Source of the DNA: Bacteroidaceae bacterium | Lineage (GTDB): Bacteria > Bacteroidota > Bacteroidia > Bacteroidales > Bacteroidaceae | Length of the DNA: 64,000 nt | Direction of reading: 5' to 3' | Assembly (NCBI GenBank): GCA_017542145.1 | Contig: JAFXXQ010000026.1 | Coordinates: 29,196 to 93,195, forward strand | Shown here: piece by piece, positions 42,143 through 52,443 of the stretch | How positions within the stretch are numbered: position 1 is the first letter of the stretch | Layout: every line of letters starts with the position of its first letter | Translations under genes and position numbers: made by a program | The notes under the pieces: model-generated | Seen by the model: the letters and a program-made list of their open reading frames with translations, nothing else | Told to the model about the DNA's origin: nothing | Databases searched by the model: none

Positions 42143-42364
42143 ATGTATTGGACACTTGAATTAGCATCAAAACTGGAGGACGCTCCCTGGCCAGCAACCA
42201 AGGACGAATTGATTGACTACGCCGTCCGCTCTGGCTCGCCGCTGGAGGTTATCGAAAACTTGCAAGAGATAGAGGACGAGGGAGAAATATACGAAAGCAT
42301 CGAGGATATCTGGCCCGACTACCCTAGCAAAGAAGACTTTTTCTTCAACGAGGATGAATATTAG
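42143..42364 (+). CDS. Small acidic DUF2795-like protein
   Basis: 73 residues: MYWTLELASKLEDAPWPATK, then DELIDYAVRSGSPLEVIENL and an acidic end (EDEGEIYESIEDIWPDYP). The first half fits the DUF2795 fold (small helical protein of unknown function found in many bacteria); the acidic tail is typical of the Bacteroidetes version. Well-defined promoter and terminator on either side show a single-gene transcript, and the short cytoplasmic, strongly acidic product suggests abundant expression. No function can be assigned. Confidence 0.85.
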   Translation: MYWTLELASKLEDAPWPATKDELIDYAVRSGSPLEVIENLQEIEDEGEIYESIEDIWPDYPSKEDFFFNEDEY

Positions 42365-42387
42365 GTATTTTGATTTAAATTTCAATC

Positions 42388-42436
42388 AAAAACCAGCGGG
42401 AGGAGCAAAGATGCTTGCTTGTCTCGCTGGTTTTTT
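42388..42436 (+). terminator. Intrinsic terminator of the DUF2795-like gene
   Basis: AAAAACCAGCG pairs with CGCTGGTTTTT, ending in TTTTTT. Its loop contains GAGCAAAGATGCTTGC, matching the palindromic repeat family found in dapF, carA and the phosphoesterase gene. Confidence 0.8.
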
Positions 42437-42497
42437 ATGGTACTAAATAGTTCTTTTTGTTTGCCTTAGTTGCGTTTCTACATTAAATATCTTTTTC

Positions 42498-44081
42498 TCA
42501 TTTTCCTTGCCTCTTTTTGTTCTTTTTGGACATTGCGGCATCATACTTCTCCCAAAGTTTCTTCTTTGCTGTCAAAGCCTGTTGCCTGGCCGTGCTTTCG
42601 CGTGCGGCTTTCTCGGTAATTGCTTCATCTTCGGGAGAGGCGTATGCATGACGGAATGCTTTCTGTTCTTTCCAGTCCCCACGAGTGAAATCAGGGAAAG
42701 ATACTGCTGCACAGCCGTTGTCCATACTCAATGCCCCAAGTTCAGCTAAGGCGCACCACTCGGCTAAGTCATAGACGTCGATATCTAACGGTAGCCCGTT
42801 CTGAAGGCAATATACCAGCCGGGCATCCATAGTATAGTCCATGCCGCCATGGCCAAATTCACGTCCGAGGTCGCCGAATTTTTTCAAGATAGGGTGGTAG
42901 TACTTCGTCATGAGTGCATCGTACTCTTTTTGGGGAAGAAAGGTGTGCCCGGAAATCTTACCCGCCATTTCGGCCAGGCCCATATCGCTGACACTCTTCT
43001 GGCTGATATAGATCTTTGGGTCAGGGTATTTGGTGCAGTAGCCTTTAGTGCCAGTGAGTTTATACAGACGATTGTAGGGCTGAGGACTCATCACGTTGTG
43101 TTGAATTTCTACGACCTTGCCCTTTTCAGTACGCATAAGTGTAGTTGTATGGTCTCCATTGCGGAATTCGTCGCATTCCTTACCAGTTACTTCCTGATAG
43201 CCTTCTCGGCCGCAGAAGCTTTCGGTGTCCATAGCGACAAGCGTTTTGAAGCGATCGCCGCGATGGATGTTCAGCGCCTGAGCTACTGGCCCCAGTCCGT
43301 GAGTGGGATAGATGTCGCCTCGGTTCTCCTTATTATATTTCAGTCGCCAGTGAAGATTTTCCGGATCCGAGCCGTCGGGGTTATGCCAATAACCGGTCCA
43401 GATGCCCGCTTCGTTCAGCGTGTGGATGTAGGCTCCTTCTGCACGGATAATCTCACCGAAGAGTCCTTGTTGTGTCATGTTTAATGCACACATTTCGTAG
43501 TAGTCGTAGCAGCAGTTTTCCAATAGCATACAATGCAGGCGATTCTTCTCACTCAGGTTGATGAGCTCCCAGCATTGTTCTAAATTCATGACACTGGGCA
43601 CTTCGATGGCTGCGTGCTTGCCGTTCTCCAGCGCACACTTGGCAACGGGGAAGTGGTGGTCCCAGTCCGTTGCTACGTACACCAGATCGATATCCTCGCG
43701 CTTACACATTTCCTCGTAGCCCAGTTCTCCGCTGTAAATGGCGGCAGGCGGGAGGCCAGCCTCACGGAGATATTTCTGGGCATCTTGTGCGCGTTCTTCT
43801 TCATAGTCACAAAGGGCTACAATTTCTACGCCAGGGATGTGGCAGAATCGGTTCACAGCCCAAGGACCGCGACTTCCCAGACCTGCAAATCCCACACGAA
43901 CCGTTTCCAGCTTGGGAGCCGTCAGACCCAGAACGTTTTTCTGCCCTGCGGGGCGGGCAGGAGTGTCGATGACTATGGTACCCTTTTCCCAATGCCATTT
44001 TGTGCTAGGGCTGATACTCTGAGCACCCATGGAGGTGCAAAAGGCAAGCAGAGCTATGCCGAGAAAGATTCGATGCTTCAT
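42498..44081 (-). CDS. Gfo/Idh/MocA-type oxidoreductase, GH109-like
   Basis: 527 residues with signal peptide (IFLGIALLAFCTSMGAQ). Rossmann motif GFAGLGSRGPWAVNRF near residue 63, CDYEEERAQ, DLVYVATDWDHHFPVA, HAAIEVPSVM, and the GH109-like stretch LHCMLLENCCYDYYEM and YPTHGLGPVAQALNIHRGDR. GH109 enzymes use bound NAD+ to remove alpha-linked N-acetylgalactosamine by an elimination mechanism; the match is to the family and the substrate is inferred. It lies 27 bp after the SGNH hydrolase and is probably co-transcribed, which fits joint attack on acetylated host glycans. Confidence 0.85.
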   Translation of the reverse strand: MKHRIFLGIALLAFCTSMGAQSISPSTKWHWEKGTIVIDTPARPAGQKNVLGLTAPKLETVRVGFAGLGSRGPWAVNRFCHIPGVEIVALCDYEEERAQDAQKYLREAGLPPAAIYSGELGYEEMCKREDIDLVYVATDWDHHFPVAKCALENGKHAAIEVPSVMNLEQCWELINLSEKNRLHCMLLENCCYDYYEMCALNMTQQGLFGEIIRAEGAYIHTLNEAGIWTGYWHNPDGSDPENLHWRLKYNKENRGDIYPTHGLGPVAQALNIHRGDRFKTLVAMDTESFCGREGYQEVTGKECDEFRNGDHTTTLMRTEKGKVVEIQHNVMSPQPYNRLYKLTGTKGYCTKYPDPKIYISQKSVSDMGLAEMAGKISGHTFLPQKEYDALMTKYYHPILKKFGDLGREFGHGGMDYTMDARLVYCLQNGLPLDIDVYDLAEWCALAELGALSMDNGCAAVSFPDFTRGDWKEQKAFRHAYASPEDEAITEKAARESTARQQALTAKKKLWEKYDAAMSKKNKKRQGK

Positions 44082-44108
44082 ATCTTTTTTGTCATATGAA
44101 AAAAATTA

Positions 44109-45452
44109 CTATTTCTTCACCTTCACTCCGTCGGCTTTGATGAGTGTCAGGAGGCTTTGTGTCCAAATCTCAGCCAGATGGACAGCACCTTCGGCATTGG
44201 GGTGGAGATAGAAGGTGCCAGAGTTGCCGCGTTCGGCGGTAAAGAGGGGACGGTTGTTCTCAAAAAACTCCCATACGCCCCGTTCGCCAGCATAAACCTG
44301 GTCGTATTCGGCTACGAGGGCATCGATGATGGGGTAGTAGGAGCGGAGTCGCGTCATGCCTTCCTCAAGGTAGCGCGAGCCGTTGTGGGTGTTAGGGCTA
44401 TACCAGAGGGGGTAGTTGACGATGATTTTGCAGGTGGGAAAGCGGCGGATGAGCTCGTCGATGATAACCTTCATGTTCGTGCGGAAGGTCTCGGTGCTGA
44501 CGGGCGCCCCTTCGGTACCGATGATGGCGCTGTCGTTGGTACCCAGCATGATGCTGAAGTAGAGCAGGCCGCCATTGTTACGGACAAATGTGTTGGCAGC
44601 CATGGAAACGGTGGTAAAGTCAGAGCGTCCTGGCAGATAGCCCCAGGTAGTGATGCCTGAGTGCCCGCCGTTGAAAACGTGGGTGGTGACGCCGGTGGCT
44701 TCCTCGACCATCTGCCGGCAGATGATGGGCGGAGCCTGCGTGGTGGGGTTGCTGAGTGTGGCTCCGTAGGTGATGCTGTTACCGATAAAGACGAGGTTTA
44801 TGTTCTCCTTCGGGTTGCTGGGAGCGGGTTTTTCCTCTTCTTCTTTCTGGATGGCTTCATAGACTTGGAATCGGCCAAGGGAGAGCAGCAGGCCTGTGCG
44901 CGACGTACGGTCGCAGGTGCGGCTGGCTAACGTGCGCTTAACGACGAACTTGACGTCGGTATAGGCTGCGCCAAGGTCGATGTGGGGCGAGGTATAGCGT
45001 TCAGGGCGCATGGCTGTAAAGTCGGCGTCCATGTTCGTCAGCGTACGGATGAACTTCCATTTGCCGTCAGGCTGATTGGCAGCGAGGACATCCACCTCGA
45101 GGGGGGTGTCGTAGGTTGATTGCCAGTTTGAGCCCGTCATGGTGAAGATGATGTGTTGCTCAGCCTTGGTAAAGTGTACTTGCAGATAGGGGTCAACGCC
45201 AGCTGGAATGACGTTGGGGCCGCTCCAGGCGGTGTGGAAGATGTACTCGTCCGTACCCACGCCGTCGCTTTCAGGACGCAGCAGGTTCGCCACGCCGAAC
45301 TGGTTGCTCTGCGGGGGAGTGGAGGTGATTTGTGCAGGGTCATTCAGCAGGGCACGGCCTTTTGTCCAGACCATCGTGGCAGCTATGCTGCACGTTGTCT
45401 GCAGGCTTGCCACGAAGACAAGCAGCAAAGGAAGGATGATATGTTTTTTCAT
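44109..45452 (-). CDS. SGNH/GDSL-family hydrolase with N-terminal discoidin-like domain
   Basis: 447 residues from ATG 45452, giving a signal peptide (HIILPLLLVFVASLQTTC). Residues about 40-200 are a beta-sandwich resembling F5/8 (discoidin) carbohydrate-binding domains (TAWSGPNVIPAGVDPYLQV, FTMTGSNWQS). The catalytic part carries FIGNSITYGATL (block I Ser), GGHSGITTWGY (block II Gly), LGTNDSAI (block III Asn) and FYLHPNAEGAVHLAE (block V His). Probably a secreted carbohydrate esterase, for example deacetylating glycans. First gene of a two-gene unit with the GH109-like gene. Confidence 0.85.
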   Translation of the reverse strand: MKKHIILPLLLVFVASLQTTCSIAATMVWTKGRALLNDPAQITSTPPQSNQFGVANLLRPESDGVGTDEYIFHTAWSGPNVIPAGVDPYLQVHFTKAEQHIIFTMTGSNWQSTYDTPLEVDVLAANQPDGKWKFIRTLTNMDADFTAMRPERYTSPHIDLGAAYTDVKFVVKRTLASRTCDRTSRTGLLLSLGRFQVYEAIQKEEEEKPAPSNPKENINLVFIGNSITYGATLSNPTTQAPPIICRQMVEEATGVTTHVFNGGHSGITTWGYLPGRSDFTTVSMAANTFVRNNGGLLYFSIMLGTNDSAIIGTEGAPVSTETFRTNMKVIIDELIRRFPTCKIIVNYPLWYSPNTHNGSRYLEEGMTRLRSYYPIIDALVAEYDQVYAGERGVWEFFENNRPLFTAERGNSGTFYLHPNAEGAVHLAEIWTQSLLTLIKADGVKVKK

Positions 45453-45483
45453 AGAATAGAGAAGATAAAAGATTTTGACGGCC

Positions 45484-45515
45484 CAAAGATAGTGCAAGGC
45501 GAGAGATAATGCAAA
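45484..45515 (-). promoter_or_regulatory. Promoter of SGNH hydrolase-GH109
   Basis: Minus strand TTTG (45512-45515), 20 bp, TATCTTTG (45484-45491); leader about 25 nt. Confidence 0.7.
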
Positions 45516-45609
45516 TTTATTTGCAATTATCTGAGGTGATTTCTGCCGAATACGAAATCAGGCACATCGTCTACAAAAATCCCTTTTCCTTTATTGCTAT
45601 AGGGGAAAG

Positions 45610-45885
45610 AGAGGGAAACGACAGAAATCTGTCACTATCTGTCACTCATTAGTTCCTGAACGCCAACAAGTTTGACGGATTGACGGATATGACGGAGAAA
45701 AAAACTTTTTTTCTGCATTATCTGTTTCCGCAGAGAATTGCAGGAATTGCCGCAGGCCATCCCCTCAACTGTCCAGACAGACCTTGCTTTCCAGAAAATT
45801 CCATCAAATGGAAAAAAAATTCCAGCTGATGGAACTTTTTTTCCAGCAGCTGGAATTTTTCAAACGTCAAACGTTATTTCAGCAT
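45610..45885. repeat. Iteron and hairpin cluster between pyrG and the SGNH gene
   Basis: In the 512-bp gap: TCTGTCACTA twice (about 45627-45650), TGACGGAT-type units three times (45673-45695), and a nested hairpin set built from TTCCA/TGGAA (45801-45860), the longest pairing AATTCCAGCTG with CAGCTGGAATT. It ends with CAAACGTCAAACGTT. No gene is seen. Confidence 0.55.
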
Positions 45886-45964
45886 AGTTTACAGCTTAGC
45901 GGTCTATCAGTAGAGTCGTGTGTATAACCCAGAAAGGTATCAGCTGAGCAACCTGAACAAATGC

Positions 45965-47587
45965 CTATACTAAATGGATGTTACGTGCCGATGCAGCAAT
46001 AAACGATACAAATAGGGGATGAGGATGTGTCGGACGGCTACGAAATTCGGGATGATACTGTACTCCTACGAAGTGGGGATGATCCTTCAACTCCATCGCC
46101 TCCACAAGGTCAAGGTCGGGGTTGATGCCTGCTGTTCGCAGACCGCCCTCCTCCAGCACCTGACGGAATGCGTTGTTTAGTTCATAGCGATGGCGGTGGC
46201 GCTCGGTAATGATGTCCCCTTCAGGCATACCGTAAGCCGCTGCAATGAGCGTACCAGGTAAGAGGCGGCAGGCATAGTTGCCCAATCGCAACGTGCCACC
46301 CATGTCGTGAATATCCTGTTGCTCGTCCATGAGACAGACAACGGGATGAGGTGTATGGGGACTTAGTTCGGTTGAGCTTGCTCCGTCCAGCTGGCAGACA
46401 TCACGTGCAAATTCAACGGCAGCTACTTGCATACCGAAGCAGATGCCGAAGAAGGGTATATTGTGCTCCCTTGCATAACGGCAGGCCATCATCATCCCCT
46501 CCGTACCTCGGCTACCAAATCCGCCAGGGACAATGATACCATCGTAGGTGCTGAGAACGGAGGCTTCTCCTCCTGTAGGTTCCAGCGTCTCGGCATCGAT
46601 GTAATCGACCACTACTTGCGTGCCGAAGTGGTAGCCGGCATGGTGGAGGGCCTCGGTGACGCTGATGTAGGCATCGGGCAGATGGGTGTATTTGCCCACA
46701 AGGGCTATGCGTACGGTGCCGTGTAGGTTGTTCACGGTATCGACAAGCTTTGTCCATGCCTGCAGGCGGGGCTGGGGCGATGGTGTTAGGCCGAGGCCAC
46801 GGAGCACGATGTCGTCGATGTGCTGATGGTGGTAGAGTAGGGGCACCTTGTAAATGTTCTTCACATCGACGCTGGCGATGACGTGGTCGGTGGGGACGGA
46901 GCAGAAGAGGCCTATCTTGGCCATGACGTCGTGGGGAGGCATGACGGGGGTGCGGCAGACGATGATGTCGGGCTGTATGCCCGCCCCGCGCAGATCGATG
47001 ACAGAGTGTTGCGTGGGCTTGGTCTTCAGCTCGCTCGAACCGTAGAGGGCGGGCAGCAGGGTGGTGTGGATGAAGAGGGTGTCGGCAGGGGCATGCTCGA
47101 TGCGAATCTGACGGAGCGCTTCGAGAAAGGCCTCCGACTCGATGTCGCCCACCGTTCCGCCAATCTCGGTGATGACGATGTCGGCACCGGTGGACGAGGC
47201 CGCCTCGTGAATCTTATGCTTGATCTCGTCCGTCACATGGGGCACAATCTGCACGGTGGCGCCGAGGTAGTCGCCGCGCCGTTCCTTGTCGATGACGCTT
47301 TTCAGCACGCGGCCCATGGTGATGTTGGAGGTGTAGTTGAGTTCCTCGTCGATGAAGCGCTCGTAGTGTCCGAGGTCAAGGTCGGTTTCGCATCCGTCAG
47401 CGGTGACGAACACCTCGCCGTGCTGGTAGGGGCTCATGGTGCCGGGGTCGACGTTAATGTAGGGGTCGAACTTCTGCATGAACACCTTGTAGCCATGCGC
47501 TTTCATCAGCAGCGCCACGCTGGAGGCGGTAATCCCCTTGCCCAGGCCGGAGACCACGCCACCCGTTACAAAAATAAACTTAGCCAT
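45965..47587 (-). CDS. pyrG: CTP synthase
   Basis: 540 residues, standard length. It aminates UTP to CTP with ammonia from glutamine. Synthase domain: KFIFVTGGVVSGLGKGITAS, DPYINVDPGTMSPYQHGEVF, TEIGGTVGDIESEAFLEA, NIYKVPLLYHHQHID. Class I glutaminase domain: IIVPGGFGSRGTEG, nucleophile Cys in FFGICFGMQVAAVEFAR, and His/Glu in VGVQYHPEFRSRPT. Last gene of the leftward run glnN-carA-carB-guaA-pyrG, 40 bp after guaA across an AATTCATAATTC repeat spacer. Confidence 0.98.
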   Translation of the reverse strand: MAKFIFVTGGVVSGLGKGITASSVALLMKAHGYKVFMQKFDPYINVDPGTMSPYQHGEVFVTADGCETDLDLGHYERFIDEELNYTSNITMGRVLKSVIDKERRGDYLGATVQIVPHVTDEIKHKIHEAASSTGADIVITEIGGTVGDIESEAFLEALRQIRIEHAPADTLFIHTTLLPALYGSSELKTKPTQHSVIDLRGAGIQPDIIVCRTPVMPPHDVMAKIGLFCSVPTDHVIASVDVKNIYKVPLLYHHQHIDDIVLRGLGLTPSPQPRLQAWTKLVDTVNNLHGTVRIALVGKYTHLPDAYISVTEALHHAGYHFGTQVVVDYIDAETLEPTGGEASVLSTYDGIIVPGGFGSRGTEGMMMACRYAREHNIPFFGICFGMQVAAVEFARDVCQLDGASSTELSPHTPHPVVCLMDEQQDIHDMGGTLRLGNYACRLLPGTLIAAAYGMPEGDIITERHRHRYELNNAFRQVLEEGGLRTAGINPDLDLVEAMELKDHPHFVGVQYHPEFRSRPTHPHPLFVSFIAASARNIHLV

Positions 47588-47627
47588 CTTTATAGTTCAA
47601 AATTCATAATTCAATTTTTCTGGCACC

Positions 47628-49169
47628 TCATTCCCATTCGATGGTCGAGGGCGGTTTGGAGGAGATGTCATAACAGACGCGGTTGACGCCTTTCACCTTG
47701 TTGATGATTTCGTCTGCCACGTCGGCGAGAAAGTCCTGCGGAAGTCGTGCCCAGTCGGCCGTCATGGCATCGGTGCTGGTGACGGCGCGCAGCACTACGG
47801 GGTAGTCGTACGTCCTTTCGTCGCCCATCACTCCCACGGTACGTATGTCGGCCAGCAGCACGGCTCCCGCCTGCCAGGTGATTTCGTAGAGCGAACGTCC
47901 GTCGGGACAGCGGTAGGCATGGAGGGCGCGGACAAAGATGTCGTCCGCCTCCTGCAGGATGCGTACCCTCTCCTCCGTCACCTCGCCCACGATGCGGACG
48001 GCCAGCCCGGGACCGGGGAAGGGATGGCGCTCGACGAGGGTGGCGGGCAGCCCCAGCTCGCGCCCCACGGCACGTACCTCGTCCTTGAAGAGCCAACGGA
48101 GCGGTTCGCACAGCCGCAGGTTCATTTCCTTCGGCAGCCCGCCCACGTTGTGGTGGCTCTTGATGACGGTGCCCGTCGGCGACAGGCTCTCGATGCGGTC
48201 GGGGTAGATGGTGCCTTGTCCCAGCCAGCGGGCACCGGCTATGCGGTGGGCCTCGGCGTTGAACACTTCCACGAAGTCACGGCCGATGATTTTCCTTTTC
48301 TGCTCGGGGTCGCTGACGCCTGTCAGGTCGCCGAGGAAGCGCGCGCTGGCATCTACGCCCTTCACACTGAGGCCGAGGCGGTGGTAGGCCTCCATCACCT
48401 CGTGGTATTCGTCCTTGCGCAGCAGGCCGTGGTCGATGAAGATGCAGGTGAGCCTGTCGCCGATGGCACGGCCGATGAGGGCAGCGCACACCGTCGAATC
48501 AACACCGCCCGAGAGCCCCATCACGACACGGTCGTCACCAATCTGCCGGTGCAGCTCGGCGATGGCCGACGGCACGAAGGCCGCTGCCGTCCACTCGCCA
48601 CGGCTGCCGCAGATGCCGACGACGAAGTTGCGCAGCAGCGTCAAGCCCACGGTGGTGTGGTGTACCTCGGGATGGAACTGCACGCCCCAGACGGGCTTGT
48701 CGTCGGCAGCCCATGCCGCTACGGGCACGTCGTGTGTGGAGCCAATGACGTGGCAGCCTGACGGCAGGGCGGTGATGGTGTCGCCGTGGCTCATCCATAC
48801 CTGTGCGCCCGTGCTGATGCCATCAAGCAAGGGGTTGGCAGGGTCGCTGATGGTGAGCGCAGCCCGTCCATACTCGCGGTGGGCGGTCCTCGTCACGGTG
48901 CCGCCACCCGTATGGGCCAGCAGCTGCGCGCCATAACAGATACCCAGCACGGGCAGACGGCCGATGATGCCGTCGAGCGCAGGGTGCGGGGCACCCTCGG
49001 CCAGTACCGACCAGGGCGAACCGCTCAGGATGACGCCAATCACCTCCGTGTCATCAGCCGGAAAGCCGTCAGGCGGCACAATCTCGCAAAACGTGTTCAG
49101 CTCTCTCACCCTCCGTCCAATCAGCTGCGTGGTCTGACTGCCGAAGTCTAGAATAATAACCTTTTGCAT
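47628..49169 (-). CDS. guaA: GMP synthase, glutamine-hydrolysing
   Basis: 513 residues. It converts XMP to GMP with glutamine as ammonia donor. Glutaminase: [17 protein letters not shown], nucleophile Cys in [16 protein letters not shown], and [16 protein letters not shown] pyrophosphatase P-loop [51 protein letters not shown] and the C-terminal dimer motif [10 protein letters not shown]. Preceded by a 52-bp spacer made of TTGTTGACTTGTTGACC units after carB. Confidence 0.98.
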   Translation of the reverse strand: MQKVIILDFGSQTTQLIGRRVRELNTFCEIVPPDGFPADDTEVIGVILSGSPWSVLAEGAPHPALDGIIGRLPVLGICYGAQLLAHTGGGTVTRTAHREYGRAALTISDPANPLLDGISTGAQVWMSHGDTITALPSGCHVIGSTHDVPVAAWAADDKPVWGVQFHPEVHHTTVGLTLLRNFVVGICGSRGEWTAAAFVPSAIAELHRQIGDDRVVMGLSGGVDSTVCAALIGRAIGDRLTCIFIDHGLLRKDEYHEVMEAYHRLGLSVKGVDASARFLGDLTGVSDPEQKRKIIGRDFVEVFNAEAHRIAGARWLGQGTIYPDRIESLSPTGTVIKSHHNVGGLPKEMNLRLCEPLRWLFKDEVRAVGRELGLPATLVERHPFPGPGLAVRIVGEVTEERVRILQEADDIFVRALHAYRCPDGRSLYEITWQAGAVLLADIRTVGVMGDERTYDYPVVLRAVTSTDAMTADWARLPQDFLADVADEIINKVKGVNRVCYDISSKPPSTIEWE

Positions 49170-49221
49170 AATATCTTTTTCTTCTTGTTGACTTGTTGAC
49201 CAGTTGACTTGTTGACCTCTT
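49170..49221. repeat. CTTGTTGACCAGTTGA tandem spacer between carB and guaA
   Basis: TTGACTTGTTGACC is repeated at 49186-49217. The complementary GTCAACGGGTCAACGG occurs in frame in the phosphoesterase gene at 60546-60561. Confidence 0.6.
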
Positions 49222-52200
49222 CTATTGTCTGTGGTCTATGGCCTTCAATCCACAAAACGCATGGATGTAGGCTGCGGCGAGGCGGGCGTTGGTGATGAGG
49301 GGGACGTTGTAGTCGATGGCTGTGCGCCGTATCTGGTAGCCGTTCTCCAGCTCGCGCGGCGTGTGGTTCTTGGGGATGTTAACGACAAGGTCTATCTCGC
49401 CCGCCTTCAGGTAGTCGATGACGCATGGGCGCCGGGTTGAATCCGGCCAGTGGAGACGCTCGGCCTCCACGCCGTGTGCAGCGAGGAAGTCGGCTGTGCC
49501 GCCTGTGGCAAACAGCCTGTAGCCGCTGTGGGCCAGCAGCTGTGCGGCTTCGAGGAGCTCTACTTTCTCTTTCGCCGGACCCGATGACAGCAGCACTCCT
49601 TTTTCCTTCCGCGGCACGCGATGGCCCACCGACAGCATACTCTTCAGCAGCGCCTCGTAGAAGTTGTTGCCCATGCAGGCCACCTCGCCCGTTGAAGCCA
49701 TATCGACGCCAAGGACGGGGTCGGCACGAAGCAAACGTGCAAACGAGAACTGCGATGCCTTCACACCCACACGGTCCATCTCCTCAAACGCTCCGTGGAC
49801 GGGCGTGAGCGTGCTGCCCAGCACCGCCTCGGTGGCGGTGGAGATTAAGTTGTGCCTCGTCATCTTCGACACGAAGGGGAAGCTGCGTGATGCCCTCAGG
49901 TTACATTCGATGACCTTCAGGCGGTTGTCCTTGGCCAGGAACTGGATGTTGAACGGCCCCGTCACGTGCAGCCCTTCGGCCAGCTTGCGTGCCGTGCGTT
50001 TCATCTGGCGGAGGGTTTCGCAGTAGATTTTCTGAGCGGGGAAGACGACGGTTGCATCACCGCTGTGTACACCGGCAAACTCCACGTGCTCGCTGATGGC
50101 GTAGCACACCATCCGCCCCTCCTGAGCTACGGCGTCGATTTCCACCTCCTTGGCCCGCTCCAGGAATTCCGTCACCACCACGGGGTGGTCGGCGCTGACG
50201 GCAGCGGCGGTCTCGAGGGCCGACTGCAGCTCGGCACGGTTCGTCACCACCCGCATGGCAGCACCCGAGAGCACATACGATGGCCGGATGAGGAGCGGGA
50301 AGCCCACCTCGTCGGCAAAGCGGTCGATGTCGGCAAGGCTGGTGAGCTGCTTCCAGCGCGGCTGGGCAATGCCGAGACGGTCGCACAGGGCGGAGAACTT
50401 CTGACGGTCCTCGGCCATATCGATGCACGCGGCGGGTGTGCCCAGTATAGGTACGTCCCGCTCGTCGAGCAGCAAGGCCAGATTGTTCGGTATCTGTCCT
50501 CCGGCCCAGGGGATGACACCGCGGGGAGCCTCGGCATCGCAGATGTCGAGCACACGCTCCAGCGTCAGCTCCTCGAAGAAGAGGCGGTCGCAGGCATCGT
50601 AGTCGGTGCTCACCGTCTCGGGATTGTAGTTAATCATCGTGGCGCGGTAGCCGAGGGAGCGTATCTTCTGCATGGCCGCCACGCAACACCAGTCGAACTC
50701 CACACTCGAACCTATGCGGTAGGCACCGCTACCGAGCACCACCACCGTACGTCCGTCGCGCTCGGGGACGATGTCGTTCTCCGTGCCGTGGTAGGTGACG
50801 TAGAGGTAGTTGGTCTGTGCCGGCACCTCGCCAGCCAGCGTGTCGATTTGCTTTATCACGGGCACGATGCCCAATGCCTTGCGCCGTGCCCGCACGCTGT
50901 CGGCCTTGGCATGGGGCGACATCGTGACGTCGCCCTGCAGGGCAAGCTTCGCTATCTGGTAGTCGCTGAAGCCCTGCTCCTTGGCCCTACGCAGCAGCGG
51001 AGCGTCGAGGTCGTCCAGCTCCCTGCAGGCGGTCAGCTGCAGTTTGGTGCGATGGATGTTATGGAGCCGGCAGAGGAACCACCGGTCGATTTTCGTCATG
51101 TCGTGCAGCTGCTCCACGGTGTAGCCGCGGCTGAATGCCAGTTCGATGGCGGGCAGACGTTTGTCGGTGGGGTTACGGAGCTCGCCGTCGAGGTCGGGGA
51201 TGTCCAGCTCGTTGCCCACAAAGCCGTGCATCCCCTGTCCTACCATGCGCATCCCCTTCTGGATGGCCTCTTCAAATGTTCGCCCGATGGCCATGACCTC
51301 ACCAACGGACTTCATGGACGAGCCAATCTGCCGGCTAACGCCTGTGAACTTGCCCAAATCCCATCGCGGCAGTTTGCAGACGACATAGTCGAGGGCGGGT
51401 TCGAAACAGGCGGTGGTCACACGGGTGACGGCGTTGGGCAGCTCGTCCAGCCCATAGCCCAGTCCCAGCTTGGCTGCCACAGCCGCCAGCGGATAGCCAG
51501 TGGCTTTCGAGGCCAAAGCCGACGAGCGGCTGAGGCGGGCATTGACCTCGATGACGCGATAGTCGTCGGAATTGGGGTCAAGGGCGTACTGCACGTTGCA
51601 CTCACCGACGATGCCCACATGGCGGACAATGTGGATGGCGATGCGGCGCAGCAGGTGGTATTCGTGGTCGGTGAGCGTCTGCGAGGGGGCGACGACGATG
51701 CTCTCGCCCGTGTGGATGCCGAGGGGGTCGAAGTTTTCCATGTTGCAGACGGTGATGCAGTTGTCGTAGCCGTCGCGCACCACCTCATACTCGATCTCCT
51801 TCCAGCCCTTCAGTGACTCCTCGACGAGAATCTGCGGGGAGTAGGCAAGGGCTGACGAGGCGAGGGCGGTCAGTTCGTCGTCGTTCGTGCAGAATCCCGA
51901 ACCCAGTCCACCCAGCGCGTAGGCGGCACGGACGATGACGGGGTATCCTGTCGCCTTCACGGCTTCCAAGGCTTCGCCGACGCTGCCGACGGCTACGCTC
52001 TTCGGCGTCTTGACGCCAATCTGGTGCATCAGCATGGCGAACTGCTCGCGGTCCTCGGTCTGCATGATGGCGCTGACGGGTGTCCCTAGCACGCGTATGC
52101 CGTATTTGTCGAGGATGCCCTGCTGGTATAGTTCAATGCCGCAGTTAAGTGCCGTCTGCCCGCCAAAAGCCAGCATGATAGCATCGGGGTGTTCTTTCTG

Positions 52201-52431
52201 GATGACCTGCTCCACATACTCAGGGGTGATGGGCAGGTAGTAGATGGCGTCAGCCATGCCTTCGGTAGTCTGTACGGTGGCGATATTGGGGTTGATGAGG
52301 ATGGTGTAGCGGCGTTCGTCATGCAAGGCTTTCAAAGCCTGCGATCCGGAATAGTCGAATTCGCCCGATTGCCCTATCTTCAACGCCCCCGAACCAAGCA
52401 GTAATATCCTTTTGCCAAAATCCTTTTCCAT
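49222..52431 (-). CDS. carB: Carbamoyl-phosphate synthase large subunit
   Basis: 1069 residues, normal length. It makes carbamoyl phosphate for arginine and pyrimidines from bicarbonate, two ATP and ammonia channelled from CarA. Two homologous ATP-grasp halves: [52 protein letters not shown] in the first, and [48 protein letters not shown] in the second, then an MGS-like allosteric domain ([20 protein letters not shown]). The start at MEKDFGKRI is 12 bp after the carA stop. Confidence 0.98.
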   Translation of the reverse strand: MEKDFGKRILLLGSGALKIGQSGEFDYSGSQALKALHDERRYTILINPNIATVQTTEGMADAIYYLPITPEYVEQVIQKEHPDAIMLAFGGQTALNCGIELYQQGILDKYGIRVLGTPVSAIMQTEDREQFAMLMHQIGVKTPKSVAVGSVGEALEAVKATGYPVIVRAAYALGGLGSGFCTNDDELTALASSALAYSPQILVEESLKGWKEIEYEVVRDGYDNCITVCNMENFDPLGIHTGESIVVAPSQTLTDHEYHLLRRIAIHIVRHVGIVGECNVQYALDPNSDDYRVIEVNARLSRSSALASKATGYPLAAVAAKLGLGYGLDELPNAVTRVTTACFEPALDYVVCKLPRWDLGKFTGVSRQIGSSMKSVGEVMAIGRTFEEAIQKGMRMVGQGMHGFVGNELDIPDLDGELRNPTDKRLPAIELAFSRGYTVEQLHDMTKIDRWFLCRLHNIHRTKLQLTACRELDDLDAPLLRRAKEQGFSDYQIAKLALQGDVTMSPHAKADSVRARRKALGIVPVIKQIDTLAGEVPAQTNYLYVTYHGTENDIVPERDGRTVVVLGSGAYRIGSSVEFDWCCVAAMQKIRSLGYRATMINYNPETVSTDYDACDRLFFEELTLERVLDICDAEAPRGVIPWAGGQIPNNLALLLDERDVPILGTPAACIDMAEDRQKFSALCDRLGIAQPRWKQLTSLADIDRFADEVGFPLLIRPSYVLSGAAMRVVTNRAELQSALETAAAVSADHPVVVTEFLERAKEVEIDAVAQEGRMVCYAISEHVEFAGVHSGDATVVFPAQKIYCETLRQMKRTARKLAEGLHVTGPFNIQFLAKDNRLKVIECNLRASRSFPFVSKMTRHNLISTATEAVLGSTLTPVHGAFEEMDRVGVKASQFSFARLLRADPVLGVDMASTGEVACMGNNFYEALLKSMLSVGHRVPRKEKGVLLSSGPAKEKVELLEAAQLLAHSGYRLFATGGTADFLAAHGVEAERLHWPDSTRRPCVIDYLKAGEIDLVVNIPKNHTPRELENGYQIRRTAIDYNVPLITNARLAAAYIHAFCGLKAIDHRQ

Positions 52432-52443
52432 AACCAAAAACAA

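Noticed and set aside
49966..51816. 616-codon frame opposite carB
   Set aside because: Shadow of the conserved carB gene; no recognisable domain.
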